NCBI RefSeq assembly: GCF_947179515.1
Contig: NC_067481.1
Span: 41,582,547-41,646,546 of the forward strand
DNA: 64,000 bases
Source of the DNA: Apodemus sylvaticus
Taxonomy: Eukaryota > Chordata > Mammalia > Rodentia > Muridae
Reading direction: 5' to 3'
This document shows positions 23,288-34,544 of this stretch, piece by piece; the first letter of the stretch is position 1; every line of letters begins with the position of its first letter. Below the pieces are notes generated by a model. The model did not search any database, had not been told where the DNA came from, and saw nothing but the letters and a program-made list of their open reading frames with translations. The position numbers and the translations under genes were made by a program.

Positions 23288-24763
23288 CTAGTTCTCACTG
23301 GTGTTAGTTGGTCTTGTCAGTGCTGGACTCACCAGTGCAAGCTGCCCCTACCCAGGTGACCTCTGGTGCAGAGCTTACCTCCTGCACTGCCTGGAGACAG
23401 GGTGCTGTTGCCCAGGCTGTTCAGATCCCGAAGCAGACACCCAAAGGCTCCTGCTGGTGCCCGCTGTATTCACTGAAGCACAGCGACTTCTCCCAGCTGG
23501 CCACCCAGAAGCCCCTCCTGCCTCTTGCAGGACCTGGAGAGGACCTGGGTGTTGCCGCCCAGGCTGATCTGGATCCGGAAGAGGAGAGAGTTGAGCTGAG
23601 GGCTCCCGCCAGAGGCCTCAGGACTGGGACCCAAGCTCTGGGCTGCAGGAAGGAGCAAGCGGAACTGTGAGCTCCCAGACTGCCTCTGGGTGCACACCGG
23701 GTCTCCCGCACTTCCTGGAGACCAAGAGCTGTAGCCCTGGCTGTTCAGATCCCAAAGCAGGCACCCGAAGGCTCCTGCTGGGGCCTGCTGGATTCACCGG
23801 AGCATACCGACTTCTCCTCGCTGGCCTGCTGATGTGTTCTTGGGTGCCCTTGCAGCTCTAGTGTGCTTTGCCCCAGATTGTGTCTGTGAACCAGATGGAG
23901 CCCGTGTGCACCCCCAGGGAGCGCAGATGGTGTACGCTGCAGGGACTTCACCCGCGTGCTGATCACTCCGCTGGGCAGCTGATCCCCCAACCGGGCTGGC
24001 GCACACAAGGTTAGCCTGGCCGCCCAGGCCCTGGGTCCATGCAAAAGCCTGGGAGGCCAAGGTCTGAGCAAAGTTCCCCTCGGACTATGACTGTCAACGG
24101 GGTCTGCCAGGTGACCAGGGTGGCAGGCATGCGAGCTCAGGCTCCCCGAAAGTGCCGGGAGAGTCTGCTGGGCTAACAACCTCCTGGGCGGGTTGACACA
24201 CAGATGGCCCACCAAGCCGCCCAGTTCTTGGGGTCAGTCCAGGGCATGTTGGGGCCTAGACCCCCGCTTTGTTAGCCTCAGGCTATGCTTGTTAGCTGTC
24301 TCTGCCCTCCAGAGCTCTCTGGCGTCCTGTAGGCAAAATGGCGGCGCGCGCGTCGGCCAGGGCAAAAAAACCTCCTGGCTGGGTTGGCACCCCGATAGCC
24401 TCCCGAACAGCCCAAGGCCTGGGTGCAGGCCAACACTCGTCGGGCTCAGACCCCCGCAATGTTGGCCTCGGGTTATGTTTGTGTACCTCAGTCTGTCCGA
24501 TCTCTCTGGAGTCCGAAACCAAGATGGAAGTGAGCCTCTCCTGACTGGCGGGAGGCCGAGTTCTGAAGTGGCTTCCGTGCCGCAAAAGGCACCGCAAATC
24601 TGCAGCTGCTTACAGCCCGGCTGGCCAGAGAAGGTCAGTGGTCGTGGGTGCAGGGCCTAACTGGACCCTGTGTCGCCTTGGTTCCACTGCTGATAGCCCT
24701 TCAGCTGGACCAGCCACTGCTGCACTGCCGCCACCAACGCCTCCGCTGCTGCCGCCCGATCCC
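23288..24763 (-). promoter_or_regulatory. L1-A 5' UTR / internal promoter
   Basis: GC- and CpG-rich, unlike its surroundings. A block of about 115 bases at 23385-23503 recurs at 23711-23826, a 326-base spacing, so the 5' UTR has a partial tandem duplication. The plus strand has AAAATGGCGGC (24336-24346), a YY1-type core. Several overlapping open frames cross this GC-rich region on both strands; I do not regard them as genes. Confidence 0.65.
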
Positions 24764-25685
24764 GAATTCATTGTTTCTAATGGCTGAATAGTACTCCATT
24801 GTGTAGATATACCACATTTTTTTTGCATCCACTCTTCTGTTGAGGGATACCTGGGTTCTTTCCAGCATCTGGCAATTATAAATAGGGCTGGTATGAACAT
24901 AGTAGAGCATGTATCCTTATTACATGGTGGGGAATCCTCTGGGTATATGCCCAGGAGTGGTATAGCAGGATCTTTTGGAAGTGAGGTGCCCAGTTTTCAG
25001 AGGAACCGCCAGACTACTTTCCAGAGTGGTTGTACCAATTTGCAACCCCACCAGCAGTGGAGGAGTGTTCCTCTTTCTCCTCACCCTCTCCAACACCTGC
25101 TGTCTCCTGAATTTTTAATCTTAGCCATTCTGACTGGTGTAAGGTGAAATCTCAGGGTTGTTTTGATTTGCATTTCCCTAATGACTAATGAAGTTGAGCA
25201 TTTTTTTAAGGTGTTTCTCTGCCATGCGAATTGATCCATCCTTGTCTCCTTGTACTAAGTTCAAATCCAAATGGATCAAGGACCTCCACATAAAGCCAGA
25301 CACTCTGAAGCTAATAGAAAAGAAACTGGGGAAGACCCTTGAGGACATCTGTATAGGGAGAAAGTTTCTGAACAGAACACCAATAGCATATGCTCTAAGA
25401 TCAAGAATTGACAAATGGGACCTCATAAAATTATAAAGTTTCTGTACGGCAAAGGACACCATCAAAAGGACAAATCGGCAACCAACAAATTGGGAAACGA
25501 TCTTCACCAATCCTACATCAGATAGAGGGCTAATATCCAATATATATAAAGAACTCAAGAAGTTAGACTCCAGAAAACCAAACAACCCTATTAAAAATGG
25601 TGTACAGAGTTAAACAAAGAATTCTCACCTGAAGAACTTTGGATGGTAGCTTTGAATTCTAAGCGGTAGGTACATTTATATTTGG

Positions 25686-25700
25686 CATGCATCTAATAGC

Positions 25701-25771
<71 letters not shown>

Positions 25772-25850
25772 CAGAGAGACAGAGAGACAGAGAGACAGAG
25801 AGACAGAGAGAGAGAGACAGCAAGAGAGAGAGAGACAGAGAGAAAACAGG
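25686..25850. repeat. Compound (TG)n(GA)n(GACAGA)n microsatellite
   Basis: TG repeats at about 25704-25734 are followed by GA repeats and then GACAGA repeats to about 25847. Confidence 0.95.
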
Positions 25851-25943
25851 TTCCTACCTAAGCTCATTTTCCTTTTTATAATTTTCACATTTGTTACAGC
25901 ATCATTTGCTCAAAATAGCGTCCTTTCTTCCTTGAATTGTCTG

Positions 25944-26576
25944 TGCTGCTGCTTTTCTTTTTTTCTTTTTTTTCCTATTTGTTTTTTTTTTTAATTTTTT
26001 TAATTCGATATAATTTATTTACATTTCAACTGATTTCCCCTTTTCTAGCCCCTCCCCGGAAGTCCCGTAAGCCCCCTTCTCTTCCCCTGTCCTCCCACCC
26101 ACCCCTTCCCACTTCCCCGTTCTGGTTTTGCCGAATACTGCTTCTCTGAGTCTTTCCAGAACAAGGGGCCACTCCTCCTTTTTTCTTGTACCTCATTTGA
26201 TGTGTGGATTATGTTTTGGGTATTCCAGTTTTTTAGGTTAATATCTACTTATTAGGGCACCTCACTTCCAGAAGATCCTGCTATACCACTCCTGGGCATA
26301 TACCCAGAGGATTCCCCACCATGTAATAAGGATACATGCTCTACTATGTTCATAGCAGTCCTATTTATAATTGTCAGATGCTGGAAAGAACCCAGGTATC
26401 CCTCAACAGAAGAGTGGATGCAAAAAATGTGGTATATCTACACAATGGAGTACTATTCAGCCATTAGAAACAATGAATCCATGAAATTCTTAGGCAAATG
26501 GATGGAGCTGGAGAACATCATATTAAGTGAGGTAACCCAGACTCAAAAGGTGAATCATGGTATGCTGCTGCTTTTC
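25944..26576 (-). mobile_element. L1-E: short twin-primed L1 with perfect target-site duplication
   Basis: TGCTGCTGCTTTTC occurs at 25944-25957 and again at 26563-26576. Between them, 25958 to about 26257 is antisense L1 A-tail and 3' UTR, and 26258-26562 is inverted (plus-sense) ORF2 C-terminal sequence. The target is ancient L1 sequence that resumes at 26577. An open frame at 26346-26654 runs from the L1 into the flank and is not a gene. Confidence 0.85.
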
Positions 26577-27875
26577 AAAAGCAACTTGTGCGGATCTATT
26601 TCTGTTCTGTTGATGTATTTTCTATTATATCATCAGCCCCACATGCCTTGGTGACTGTAATCATGTGGTAAGTCTCGAAGTCAGGTAACGTGAGTTCTCT
26701 GACTTTATTTTCCAGTGTTGTGTTAGCTCACCTCTCTGTATAAGGTTGAGAACCAAAAAGCTTGGTGGGATTTTGTTTAGAGTTGTGTGGAATGAAGAGC
26801 TCTGCTGGGGAGGAGCTTGGAGGCTGACAGTGTCCATGGTGTCTCCCTCCTATGAACACAGAGATCCCTCCATTGGCTCAGTTCTTTCTCCTCACAGACG
26901 TGTGTAGTTGTTCTCATAAGTATGTTCACATTTTTTCCTTAGACTGAGTATTATGTAGTTGGTTTTTGGTGCCAATATAAGGGACATAGTATCATTAATT
27001 TCAGTTTAAACTGTTCATTATGGATATACAGGAAGGCTATAGAATCTTAGACATCAATCTTTGTGCTTTATGTGGATCTTTGTGTTTGTGCGCACACTTG
27101 TGCACCTGAGATGTATGGGTCTCTCTCTCTGAACCTGGATCTTGACGGTTTTGTAGGTTGGTTGGTCAGCAAGACTCCAGTCTTCCAGCTGCCTCCCATC
27201 TCTGCAGTGGTACTGCAGATGGATGCCCCACTGTGCCTGTTTTGGTTTTGTTGTGTTTTGTTTTATAAATCTGGGAGTTTGGAGATCCAAACTTAAGCCT
27301 CACATTTGAGCACCAAAGACTTTACCCACCTGTTCCATATCCTTATCCCTTTTCTGTTCTGAAATCCTTCTACAATCAAAAATTGTAAGAATTTCGTTTT
27401 TATACCTGTCATTGATTCTCTGTGATTTTCTGCAGAAGTCAAACACGTTTTTCTTAAAGGTAGCTTAATTTCCTTCCTCCATCTATATATCTTTCTGCTT
27501 TCCTTTCTGTCTAATGAGTCATCAAGGACTCCCACTGATGGGGCACTGCAATGGCTAGTGCTCTGCTATTATCAATCTTATGAGAACAACATCTACTTTA
27601 GCAGTGGCGAGTATGGAATTCACTACAGGCCATCATAGATGTCCATTAGACTGAAGAAGCTTCTTTTTGTTCCAAGTATGTTGACAAGTAATTTTGCCTT
27701 TAGAATCCTGATGGGTGTGCACTTTTGTTCAATGCTTTTCAGGGTCTATTGATAGCATCTCATAGCCTTTTATTTCAGCTGATTAATGTGATAGGTTACA
27801 GTAATCAATTTTGAATAGTTTTAAGTTTCAGATTCTCTCTCTCTTTCTCTCTGTTTCTCCCTCTATCCCCCCTCT

Positions 27876-27916
<41 letters not shown>

Positions 27917-28800
27917 ACTGGTACTTATTAGTGCATGTGTGGACATGCTCAACTGAAGGTTTATCTGTGGGCAGAGGCTGACATTGGCACGTCTTCCTCA
28001 ATTGTTCTATCTTTCACTCTTTGTGACAGATTGTCTTCTATGAGGCTGGGGATGACCCTTTTCAGCTGGACTAGGTAGCCAGGCAGGGCCAGGATACGCA
28101 TGGATCATATTTTTCTTTTGCTTGATATATTATCTGGCTTCTGTTAGATTGCAAAGAGCAAACAGATGACAATATTGGCTCTTCTTACTTGTAAACTCAA
28201 CACAGCACAACATGTCTCTCTCTGTCTATGTATATCTTGAAGTGAATTTGCAAGTGTTCATTCTGCTTTTGTCTTTTAGAACAAATTGGTGAGCATGGGT
28301 ATCATCTGTAGCTTCAGTGTTCAGTAGAATTCATTGATATAATTTGGGAGATTTTTGTACTTTCAGGGTTGGACCTTCTTTATCCAACTTCTGTAATAGA
28401 TAAAGACACATCTTGATTATTTCTACTTCCCTATGTGAGTTTTGGCAGAGTGCGTATTTCAAGAAGTTGAATAGCTTTTCCTCTGCTTTCAGGTTTTGGA
28501 CTAAGAGTTCTTTGGTTCAAGAGTCTTTTATTCTTATTTAAGGCAATTGCAGAGATGCTCTTCTTGCATTTCTGACAGTAATTTGTGCCTTTGCCCTATT
28601 GCATGTGCTTGTTCTAGTTGAAGGTTTATTGCTTTTATTTTTATTTTCAAAGATCCACCTTTAGTCTTGTTGGTTTTCTCTATTATTTACTTATACTCTA
28701 CTCTCATTTATCTCTCATTCTTTTGGCTGATTTAGGCTTATGTTGCTCACAGACATACGGCACACATAAATACATAAGTGGAAAAGGAGACTGCCAGGAA
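26577..28800 (-). mobile_element. Ancient L1 ORF2 sequence, copy upstream of Ccl8
   Basis: Strongly diverged antisense L1 ORF2. An example is 'tattatatcatcag' followed by 'ttggtgactgtaatcatgtgg' and 'gtcaggtaacgtgag'. It aligns over more than 1.5 kb with 37600-39600, including a shared 20-base block that is not typical L1 ('aggagcttggaggctgacag' at 26811 and 37881). Stops are frequent. SINE-like and microsatellite sequence interrupts it around 27060-27260 and 27830-28100. Confidence 0.55.
27835..27914. repeat. (CT)n / (TG)n microsatellite
   Basis: CT-rich repeat to about 27885, followed by TG repeats to 27912. Confidence 0.9.
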
Positions 28801-31200
28801 GAGGAGTCCTTACTTTTAAGTAAATGCACATGAACTCTTACAAACTGGCCTTGGGACTGACTGGACGACATAGGTTACCCCAATTAGTTTACTCTTCTTG
28901 CCTCTGGAGTTGAAGATTGGTGCCACCATATTTTGTTTGTTTTGTGTAGAAGCTGGGGGATCTGAAATCATATCCTCTTGGTGGGCCAAATACTTTACCC
29001 CCTGATTTGTCTCCTCTGTCTATTCTGAAACTTTCCTATGATACCTGACAGAAGCAACTTAAGGAAGGATGTGTTTATTTTGGCTCACAGTTCAAGTGCA
29101 GTCTGTCACAGTATTTGGGTGGTATTGTGATATGAACGATTTGGCCTGTGTTCTCAGGAGCTTGTGATTGGATATATATCAATATCAAACAGGAAAAAAA
29201 GGTGGACTATAACCTCCAAGGACCTTCTCCATGTCACTTACCTCCAGAGGTTTTTCTTTCCTCCCTAAAGGTTGTACCATCTACCTCAAATATGCCACTG
29301 GCTGGGGACCAAATGTTTAAGAACATTGGCTTAAGAGGGACATTTAACAGCATAACAATTATACCAGTCTATTCCTATTACAAAAACATAATACCTTAGA
29401 CATAATAATTTAAAAGAAGAGAGATTAATTACTCAAATTCTGGATTTGGCTATGGTGAAGATCAAGGTACCAGTAGACTTGGTGTCTGGCCAGGGCCTGA
29501 TCTGTACACTTTCTGTATGTTCTGTCACAGCTAGATGGAAAAGCAATTTCCTCAAGCTGTGTTATTAACATTAATATCATCTATGAAAGCAGACACCTCT
29601 TGACTCAGTCAACTACTGAAGGTCCTGCTTCTTAGTCCCATCCCAATGCATGATAAGGTTTGTACGTGACAATTCCTCAATGGATAGATGCTGGAAGCTT
29701 GGTCTCTAGCATGGTTGATGATGGTGAAATGGTGGAGGGGCCTTTATGTACTTGGGCTGAGTTTATGGAAACTTTGGTGTTGGGAGCTTCACCCTTGTGA
29801 ATGGATCAGTGCTGGGAGTGGTTTGAAGGTGTAGTGATGAATCATCATGATCATTTTGTGTTCCTACCCTCTTTGGTACACCACATCCTTTTAAATTATC
29901 AGCTGTGTTGTGATGCAACCAGGTTGCCTCACCAGTAGCCATGCTGAGTGACTTGAACCTTCTATCTAGACTTGTAAAGCAAGTCACCTTACTTTCTTCA
30001 TACAGTACACACACAGCATAAAGGGACAAGACTAGATTCCAATAGAAATCTTGAAGGAGCACAGGCATTCAGACCATAATACAAGTAAATTAATTCTGCA
30101 TCCAAGAACTGGCAGTCACTTAAATTCCTATGTGAGGCTTTAAGGAATGAGTTCACATCCAGGGTCCTTTGTTTCCTCTCTACAGAATCCCACACAGTGT
30201 TATTCTGCCTGTTTTATTGATTTATGGCCCTTGCTAGCATCCAGCATAGATTGTAGAGGTCTTCTTGTAACACTTCAGTGGCTACTCCTAGGCCATCTCT
30301 TCCTCATGGTATCCTGTGCTCAGACCTGGCAACTCTTTCTTTTACTACGTCTCTGTGTGTTCCTGCCCTTACAGTTTGAGTCCACCAACTGTGTTCTTAC
30401 TGCTTTCCTATCTTGAAGTTAAGGAGTCCCTACAACAAGCTACAACCTTTTTTTTCCCCTACTGTCTACCACCAGTTCCTCCAGATTTGGAGTATGCAGC
30501 TGGCTGGATTCTTTTCTCTGACTCAGTATCCTCCCTCTTTGCTGGACATCTCAGAAGAGCACTGTGCATTCATAGCCTATCATGTCCACATCCCTTCCAC
30601 AGAAAGTTATTGTTAGAGAGATATCCTTATAAAAATCCCAAATAGATGTGGCACATGGATGTCTAGTGTTCCTTCTTGGTCTGGTTTCACTCCTAACATG
30701 TTACTACTCTGACCTTCAGAATTCATTTCATGGGGAAACCCTGAAGTTTCAAGACCATTGCAAGAGGCTATTAAAGAGACTCCATGAAAAAAAAGGTGAA
30801 ATGAGAAAAGAAATCAACTTGGAGAAGCTCATGACTATGGGCAGGTAATGGAAAGACTAGAGCTAGAGGGAAAGCAGGACCTGTTGTGACCTGAACCTCA
30901 GCAGGTCCTGCCCAGGCAAAAGACATTCCTGTAGGATGGTCCTTCACACTGTTACCTATTGCTGCTGGCTTTCCCCTTCCAGCTTAACAGAACCCCAAAT
31001 TAGAGTAATGTACTTAAAAATACATATGTATTTTTCTTTGAAAACACCATAGACATATAATAACACTGAACACAGCAGTAGGAAGAACACACTCCACTAG
31101 AAGAAACACTAATTCTCTAAGAATACAAAAGCTGCTATCATGCTAAGGCGCCATGGATGGATCTCGCTAACTTACAGGCAGGTGCGAGAGAGAACTGACA
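28800..31200. other. No gene recognised
   Basis: Contains a dispersed-repeat fragment near 29040-29330 ('agaagcaacttaaggaaggatgtgtttattttggctcacag') and several short open frames (for example 29763-30068, 30316-30645) without recognisable domains. No exon of another chemokine was found on the minus strand here. Confidence 0.5.
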
Positions 31201-31224
31201 TTTCGCCAGGAATTTAAACGAGTT

Positions 31225-31380
31225 TGTATAAAAATAAATACACAGTTTGTAAAATAAATTCAGTTTAATTGGCCCAAATATAACTTAAATATCATTAAAT
31301 ATTATTTAAGCAAGTTTGTGTTTTAAATTATTAAAAAGCATCCCTTTTTAGATATTATAATAAATAGCTATCACACTGCC
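31225..31380 (-). promoter_or_regulatory. Ccl12 3' UTR AU-rich element cluster
   Basis: On the gene strand several AUUUA pentamers occur between about 31375 and 31230, including UAUUUAUUA near 31365-31375 and GUAUUUAUU near 31232-31240. AU-rich elements of this kind destabilise cytokine mRNAs. How many lie inside the mature 3' UTR depends on the poly(A) site used. Confidence 0.5.
31264..31269 (-). terminator. Ccl12 candidate polyadenylation signal ATTAAA
   Basis: TTTAAT on the plus strand gives ATTAAA on the gene strand, 176 bases past the stop. I found no AATAAA on this strand within about 400 bases past the stop. Confidence 0.45.
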
Positions 31381-31444
31381 CATGGGGAACATCAGGGGAA
31401 AATACATAAGATTTTTCTGGAACTCTCAGCCTATACATGAAGGT

Positions 31445-32706
31445 TCAAGGACGCTGTGTTCGAGCCTTCTGATCCAAACGGTTTATGTAGTCCTTAACCC
31501 ATTTCTCCTTAGGGTCAGCACAGAACTCCTTATTCAGTATGGTCTTGAAGCTGTGGGGAAGAAGACATGGTTAGACAAGGTGCTCTGAGGGTTTACTCAG
31601 AGCATGGCCTATTGGTCCTCTTCTACTCTTCCACAGATGAAGGGACAGGAGAGAAAGTGGGGAAAGGTGAAAGAAAAACTCAGGAAGAAGCTCTGTTCTT
31701 GCTCTCCTAGCTGAATCTCTCCCATTTCCTGACTAAATGAATTAAGTGCAATCTCTCCCATGGGCTTTGTTTTCCAAGGTGAGGAGGGGGCCAGACTGAT
31801 AAGCTGCTAAATGCGTTTGACTTAAGGCCCCACTTGCTCCTCAGACAGGAAACTAGTTTGGAGTGCTCGACGTGTCCAACTTACATTACAGCTTCCCGGG
31901 GACACTGGCTGCTTGTGATTCTCCTGTAGCTCTTCAGCCTCCTGATGGGTATCTTCTGCTTAGCGACATTATGACAGCAGGCGTTTGGGGTGAACACTGA
32001 CTCTGAAAATAATTTTTCAAAGAAAGAGACAGTTAGGACATTGCAGGGTGCTCTCACAAGAGATGGAAGAATACTGGACTGTACCTAAGAGTTACAGCTC
32101 CCAACGTCTGTATCTAAAGCTTGGTCATAGAATATTGCAGAATATGTACTTGCTGTTAACTATGTTTGGAAAAATCTCATCAATTTCTGACACAGGAAAA
32201 GAAGTTCTAATAACTTTCTGTCCATCACCTTGCTGCTGTGGGCTAAGAGTTTAAGAAGCCTCTCCAGTATCCACATGTGGCTGCTGTTCTTGAAGGCACT
32301 CTGAACCATGACCCTAAAACTCTTCTTCAAGCCATCATATTTGTTACTCCTCTATTGCTGAGATGTCCTTCTCACCACAGACACACTTCTGGGACACCTC
32401 TCCAAACAAGGAGAGGGCAGTATCTGTAGTGGCTGCATCCAGCATCTTGTCCCGGAGCTGGTGTAATGAGACATCCCAGGGCCTCTGAACACTTGGTTCT
32501 GGCTCACTATGTCACTGGCACAATGGCTCTTTTTAATTCCTCTGGTAACCCGAGTCTCTCCATCTTTAAAACTGTAGATCGTGCAGCAGTTCTGCAAAGT
32601 ACTGAGAGATCGGGAAAGGAGAAGAAGGCTTACCTGGTCCAGCCAACACCTGTGGGCTAATGGTGGCAGCTATGAGCAGGAGGCATAGAAGGGTAGGGAT
32701 CTTCAT
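31445..32706 (-). CDS. Ccl12: C-C motif chemokine 12 (MCP-5-like), three exons
   Basis: Secreted CC chemokine of the rodent MCP group, a monocyte attractant expected to act through CCR2. Coding exons on the minus strand are 32706-32634 (73 nt), 32002-31885 (118 nt) and 31550-31445 (106 nt). Introns of 631 and 334 bp have GT-AG ends, with phases identical to Ccl8. The product is 98 aa. A signal peptide of about 22 residues (MKIPTLLCLLLIAATISPQ) is followed by LAGPE. The Cys-Cys pair sits in 'PNACCHN'; the other cysteines are in 'SSQCPREAV' and 'FCADPKEKWVK'. The signal peptide and the LKSYRRITSSQCPREAV block match mouse CCL12 as I recall it. The C-terminus ends RLDQKARTQRP, several residues short of the mouse tail. 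TATA box 65 bases upstream of the ATG. The gene looks functional. Confidence 0.88.
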
Positions 32707-32770
32707 GTTGAGGCCAGAGGCTTAATGAATCAGGAGCCAGTGTCTCTGCTCCTCTGGAAGTTTCATCTGA

Positions 32771-32778
32771 CTTTTATA
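32771..32778 (-). promoter_or_regulatory. Ccl12 TATA box
   Basis: TATAAAAG on the gene strand, 65 bases upstream of the ATG, implies transcription start near 32745. It is the same octamer as at Ccl8. Confidence 0.7.
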
Positions 32779-33007
32779 AGAAGCAAGGAGCCTGGCAGGA
32801 TCCTACAGAAGGAAGGATGAAGTAAGATCCTCAGAACTGTTGAGTAGGCATCAGGACCCCAGGGGTGATTTCCTCTCAGTCAGAAGGAAGCTGTGCCAGT
32901 TTCTGTCTACTGCTAGTTTAAACTGCAAAACAAAGGGAGAAAGGTATTCAGCTGAGGCCAGCAATATGGAGGAAGTGACCTCACTGGATAGGGGTTCTCA
33001 TTTCTTT

Positions 33008-33017
33008 GAAATGGAAA
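33008..33017. promoter_or_regulatory. IRF-like motif upstream of Ccl12
   Basis: GAAATGGAAA fits GAAANNGAAA. It lies about 260 bases upstream of the inferred Ccl12 start and is not at the position homologous to the Ccl8 motif. Function is inferred only. Confidence 0.3.
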
Positions 33018-33229
33018 AACATGGAAGAAAGGAAACTAGAAATCACAGTGAGGTAAAGACAGGCCAGGATATGCCTCTTGGAGGGTGTCAGGAGGTAGGG
33101 GATAGGCTAAGTTTTTGCTTCTGGCCTTTATTACACAAGGCCACTGCTATCCTAAAGCAGATGGGCTCCTCAGAACTCAGTTGGGCTCCAAATAACCCTG
33201 AAGAAATGACAGGGTCATTCCTGAAAATT

Positions 33230-33438
33230 TTACTAGCCGTCTCTTTCTGTTCCTCATTCTTCTCTTCCTACTAATACTGTGTTATACATCTTAGGTCTGG
33301 CCTTGTACATGCTAGGCATGTACATACCATAAGCTAGGCATGTACACTACCATATGCTAGGCATTAGCACTCTACTACAGTTGCATGACCAGCACTCTGC
33401 CCCTGCCCCCCATATGTCTCTCTCTGTCTCTCTCTCTG

Positions 33439-33469
<31 letters not shown>

Positions 33470-33665
33470 GTCTCTGTCTCTCTGTCTCTGTCTCTGTCTC
33501 TGTCTCTCTCTGTCTCTGTCTCTCTCTCTCTCTCTCTCTTGTTTTGAGATAGGACTTACTTAGTTGCCCAGTAAGCCTTGAACTAATTTTGTAGAACAGG
33601 CTGGTCTTGGGCTTGTGATCTTACTGTCTTAGTTTTCCAGATAGCTAGGTTTATAGAATTGCATC
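33230..33665 (-). mobile_element. B4-type SINE split by microsatellite
   Basis: The tRNA/ID-like half ('ggccttgtacatgctaggcat' with a tandemly repeated 'atgctaggcatgtac' block) is at about 33297-33400. The B1-like half ('gttttgagataggacttacttagttgcccagtaagccttgaac') is at 33541-33665. It occupies the same place relative to Ccl12 as 12830-13110 does relative to Ccl8. Confidence 0.6.
33413..33540. repeat. (TCTCTG)n / (TC)n microsatellite
   Basis: About 125 bases of TCTCTG-type repeats inside the SINE, roughly 0.7 kb upstream of the Ccl12 promoter. Confidence 0.95.
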
Positions 33666-33719
33666 TATATGTTTAGCTTGTCTGAAAGTCTCAAAGTCCT
33701 AGAGTCTCAGAGAACTGGG

Positions 33720-34110
33720 AGGCGCAAGCTGATCTGTAGTTGATGTGATTTTTAAGTGGGTGGGATCCTGCAGTGAGGGAGATCATGTAATGGAAGGATT
33801 CCACAGTGGAGCTGATTCTGTGATGTGTGGAATATTGCAGTGAAGAGGATCCTGTAATGAGTACAAGATCTTGCAGAAGGTGGGGGCGGGGTCCTCTGTT
33901 TGTGGGAATCCTGCTGGGAAGGATCCAGCAATGGGTGATATCATTCAGTAGGTGAGATATGCACTGGGAGGGGATGATCTTATAGTGCAAAGATCCTGTA
34001 GTAGGGGTGTCCTGTAGTAGGGGTGTCCTGCAGTGGGAAGATTCTGCAATGGAGGGAAACCTGCAATGGAGTTGATTCTGCAGTAGGTGGTTCTTCCCAA
34101 GTGAAATCAT
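33720..34110. repeat. Degenerate 'gatcctgcagtg' minisatellite-like array
   Basis: Variants of 'gatcctgcagtgggag' recur irregularly about every 20-35 bases (for example 33763, 33850, 33905, 34027, 34070). A short version is at 13134-13180 upstream of Ccl8. The 206-codon open frame on the minus strand here is a by-product of the repeat. Confidence 0.55.
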
Positions 34111-34371
34111 TTGGAGAAGCCCAGGATTTCGTGAAGATTCTGAAAGTTTGGGTCTGTTTGCTAACAGCTTCCAAGGTACTTCACTACACAGTGTGGAGGA
34201 GAGGTCGTTGGAAGATGTGAAGGGTAGCCAGGTTAAAAATTGCTGACTTCCTCTGCCTAACCACTCACACTCCTTCACCACTGGAATCATGCGCATTTCA
34301 CTAAGCAACATTACATGTTAGGTTCCTCTGTGACAACATTTATACAGTAATAGCTCACCCACTACTTTTTT

Positions 34372-34527
34372 TTTTTGATTTTTTTTTTTGAGCCAGGGTT
34401 TCTCTGTGTAGCCCTGGCTGTCCTGGAACTCACTCTGTAGACCAGGCTGGCCTCGAACTCAGAAATCTGCCTGCCTCTGCCTCCCAGAGTGCTGGGATTA
34501 CAGGCGTGCGCCACCACCGCCCGGCTC
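34372..34527 (-). mobile_element. B1 SINE
   Basis: A nearly complete B1 in antisense: T-rich tail, 'gagccagggtttctctgtgtagccctggctgtcctggaactcactctgtagaccaggctggcctcgaactcagaaatctgcc', ending 'gcgccaccaccgcccggc'. Divergence is low. Confidence 0.95.
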
Positions 34528-34544
34528 ACTCACTACTTTTTGAA

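Larger units (their letters stand above)
17904..24763 (-). mobile_element. L1-A: full-length L1, inactive, with probable 3' transduction
   Basis: A complete minus-strand L1: 5' UTR 23288-24763, ORF1 22118-23287, ORF2 18198-22022, 3' UTR about 17956-18197, then an A-rich end. A 15-base perfect target-site duplication flanks it, inside L1-D. The 3' end has two A tracts (T on the plus strand at 17947-17955 and 17904-17917) separated by 29 bases of unrelated-origin sequence, as expected of a short 3' transduction. Frameshifts in both ORFs make it non-autonomous. Confidence 0.9.
17522..25649 (-). mobile_element. L1-D: twin-primed L1, interrupted by L1-A
   Basis: A 5'-truncated L1 in three parts. 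17522-17903 is the antisense 3' UTR and end of ORF2. 24779 to about 25225 is the continuation into ORF2. About 25226-25649 is an inverted (plus-sense) ORF2 segment, starting at codons for Asp-Pro-Ser-Leu-Ser-Pro-Cys and running to the Phe-Ser-Pro-Glu-Glu region. The inversion joins at a short 'atgcgaa' overlap. Identical 11-base duplications flank the whole. L1-A has split it at 17903/24779. No functional ORF remains. Confidence 0.8.

Noticed and set aside
23301..24660. Several overlapping 60-155 codon frames on both strands in GC-rich DNA
   Set aside because: They lie in the L1-A 5' UTR, where low AT content makes stops rare. The corresponding L1-C region (51202-52101) has different frames, so there is no conserved coding signal.
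25226..25649. Plus-strand coding-like sequence next to L1-D considered as a separate L1 insertion
   Set aside because: It shares one 11-base target-site duplication with L1-D and joins it at a short overlap, so a single twin-primed insertion is simpler.
33691..34311. A 206-codon minus-strand frame
   Set aside because: It follows the 'gatcctgcagtg' iterations; its residue repeats mirror the DNA repeat and there is no domain.
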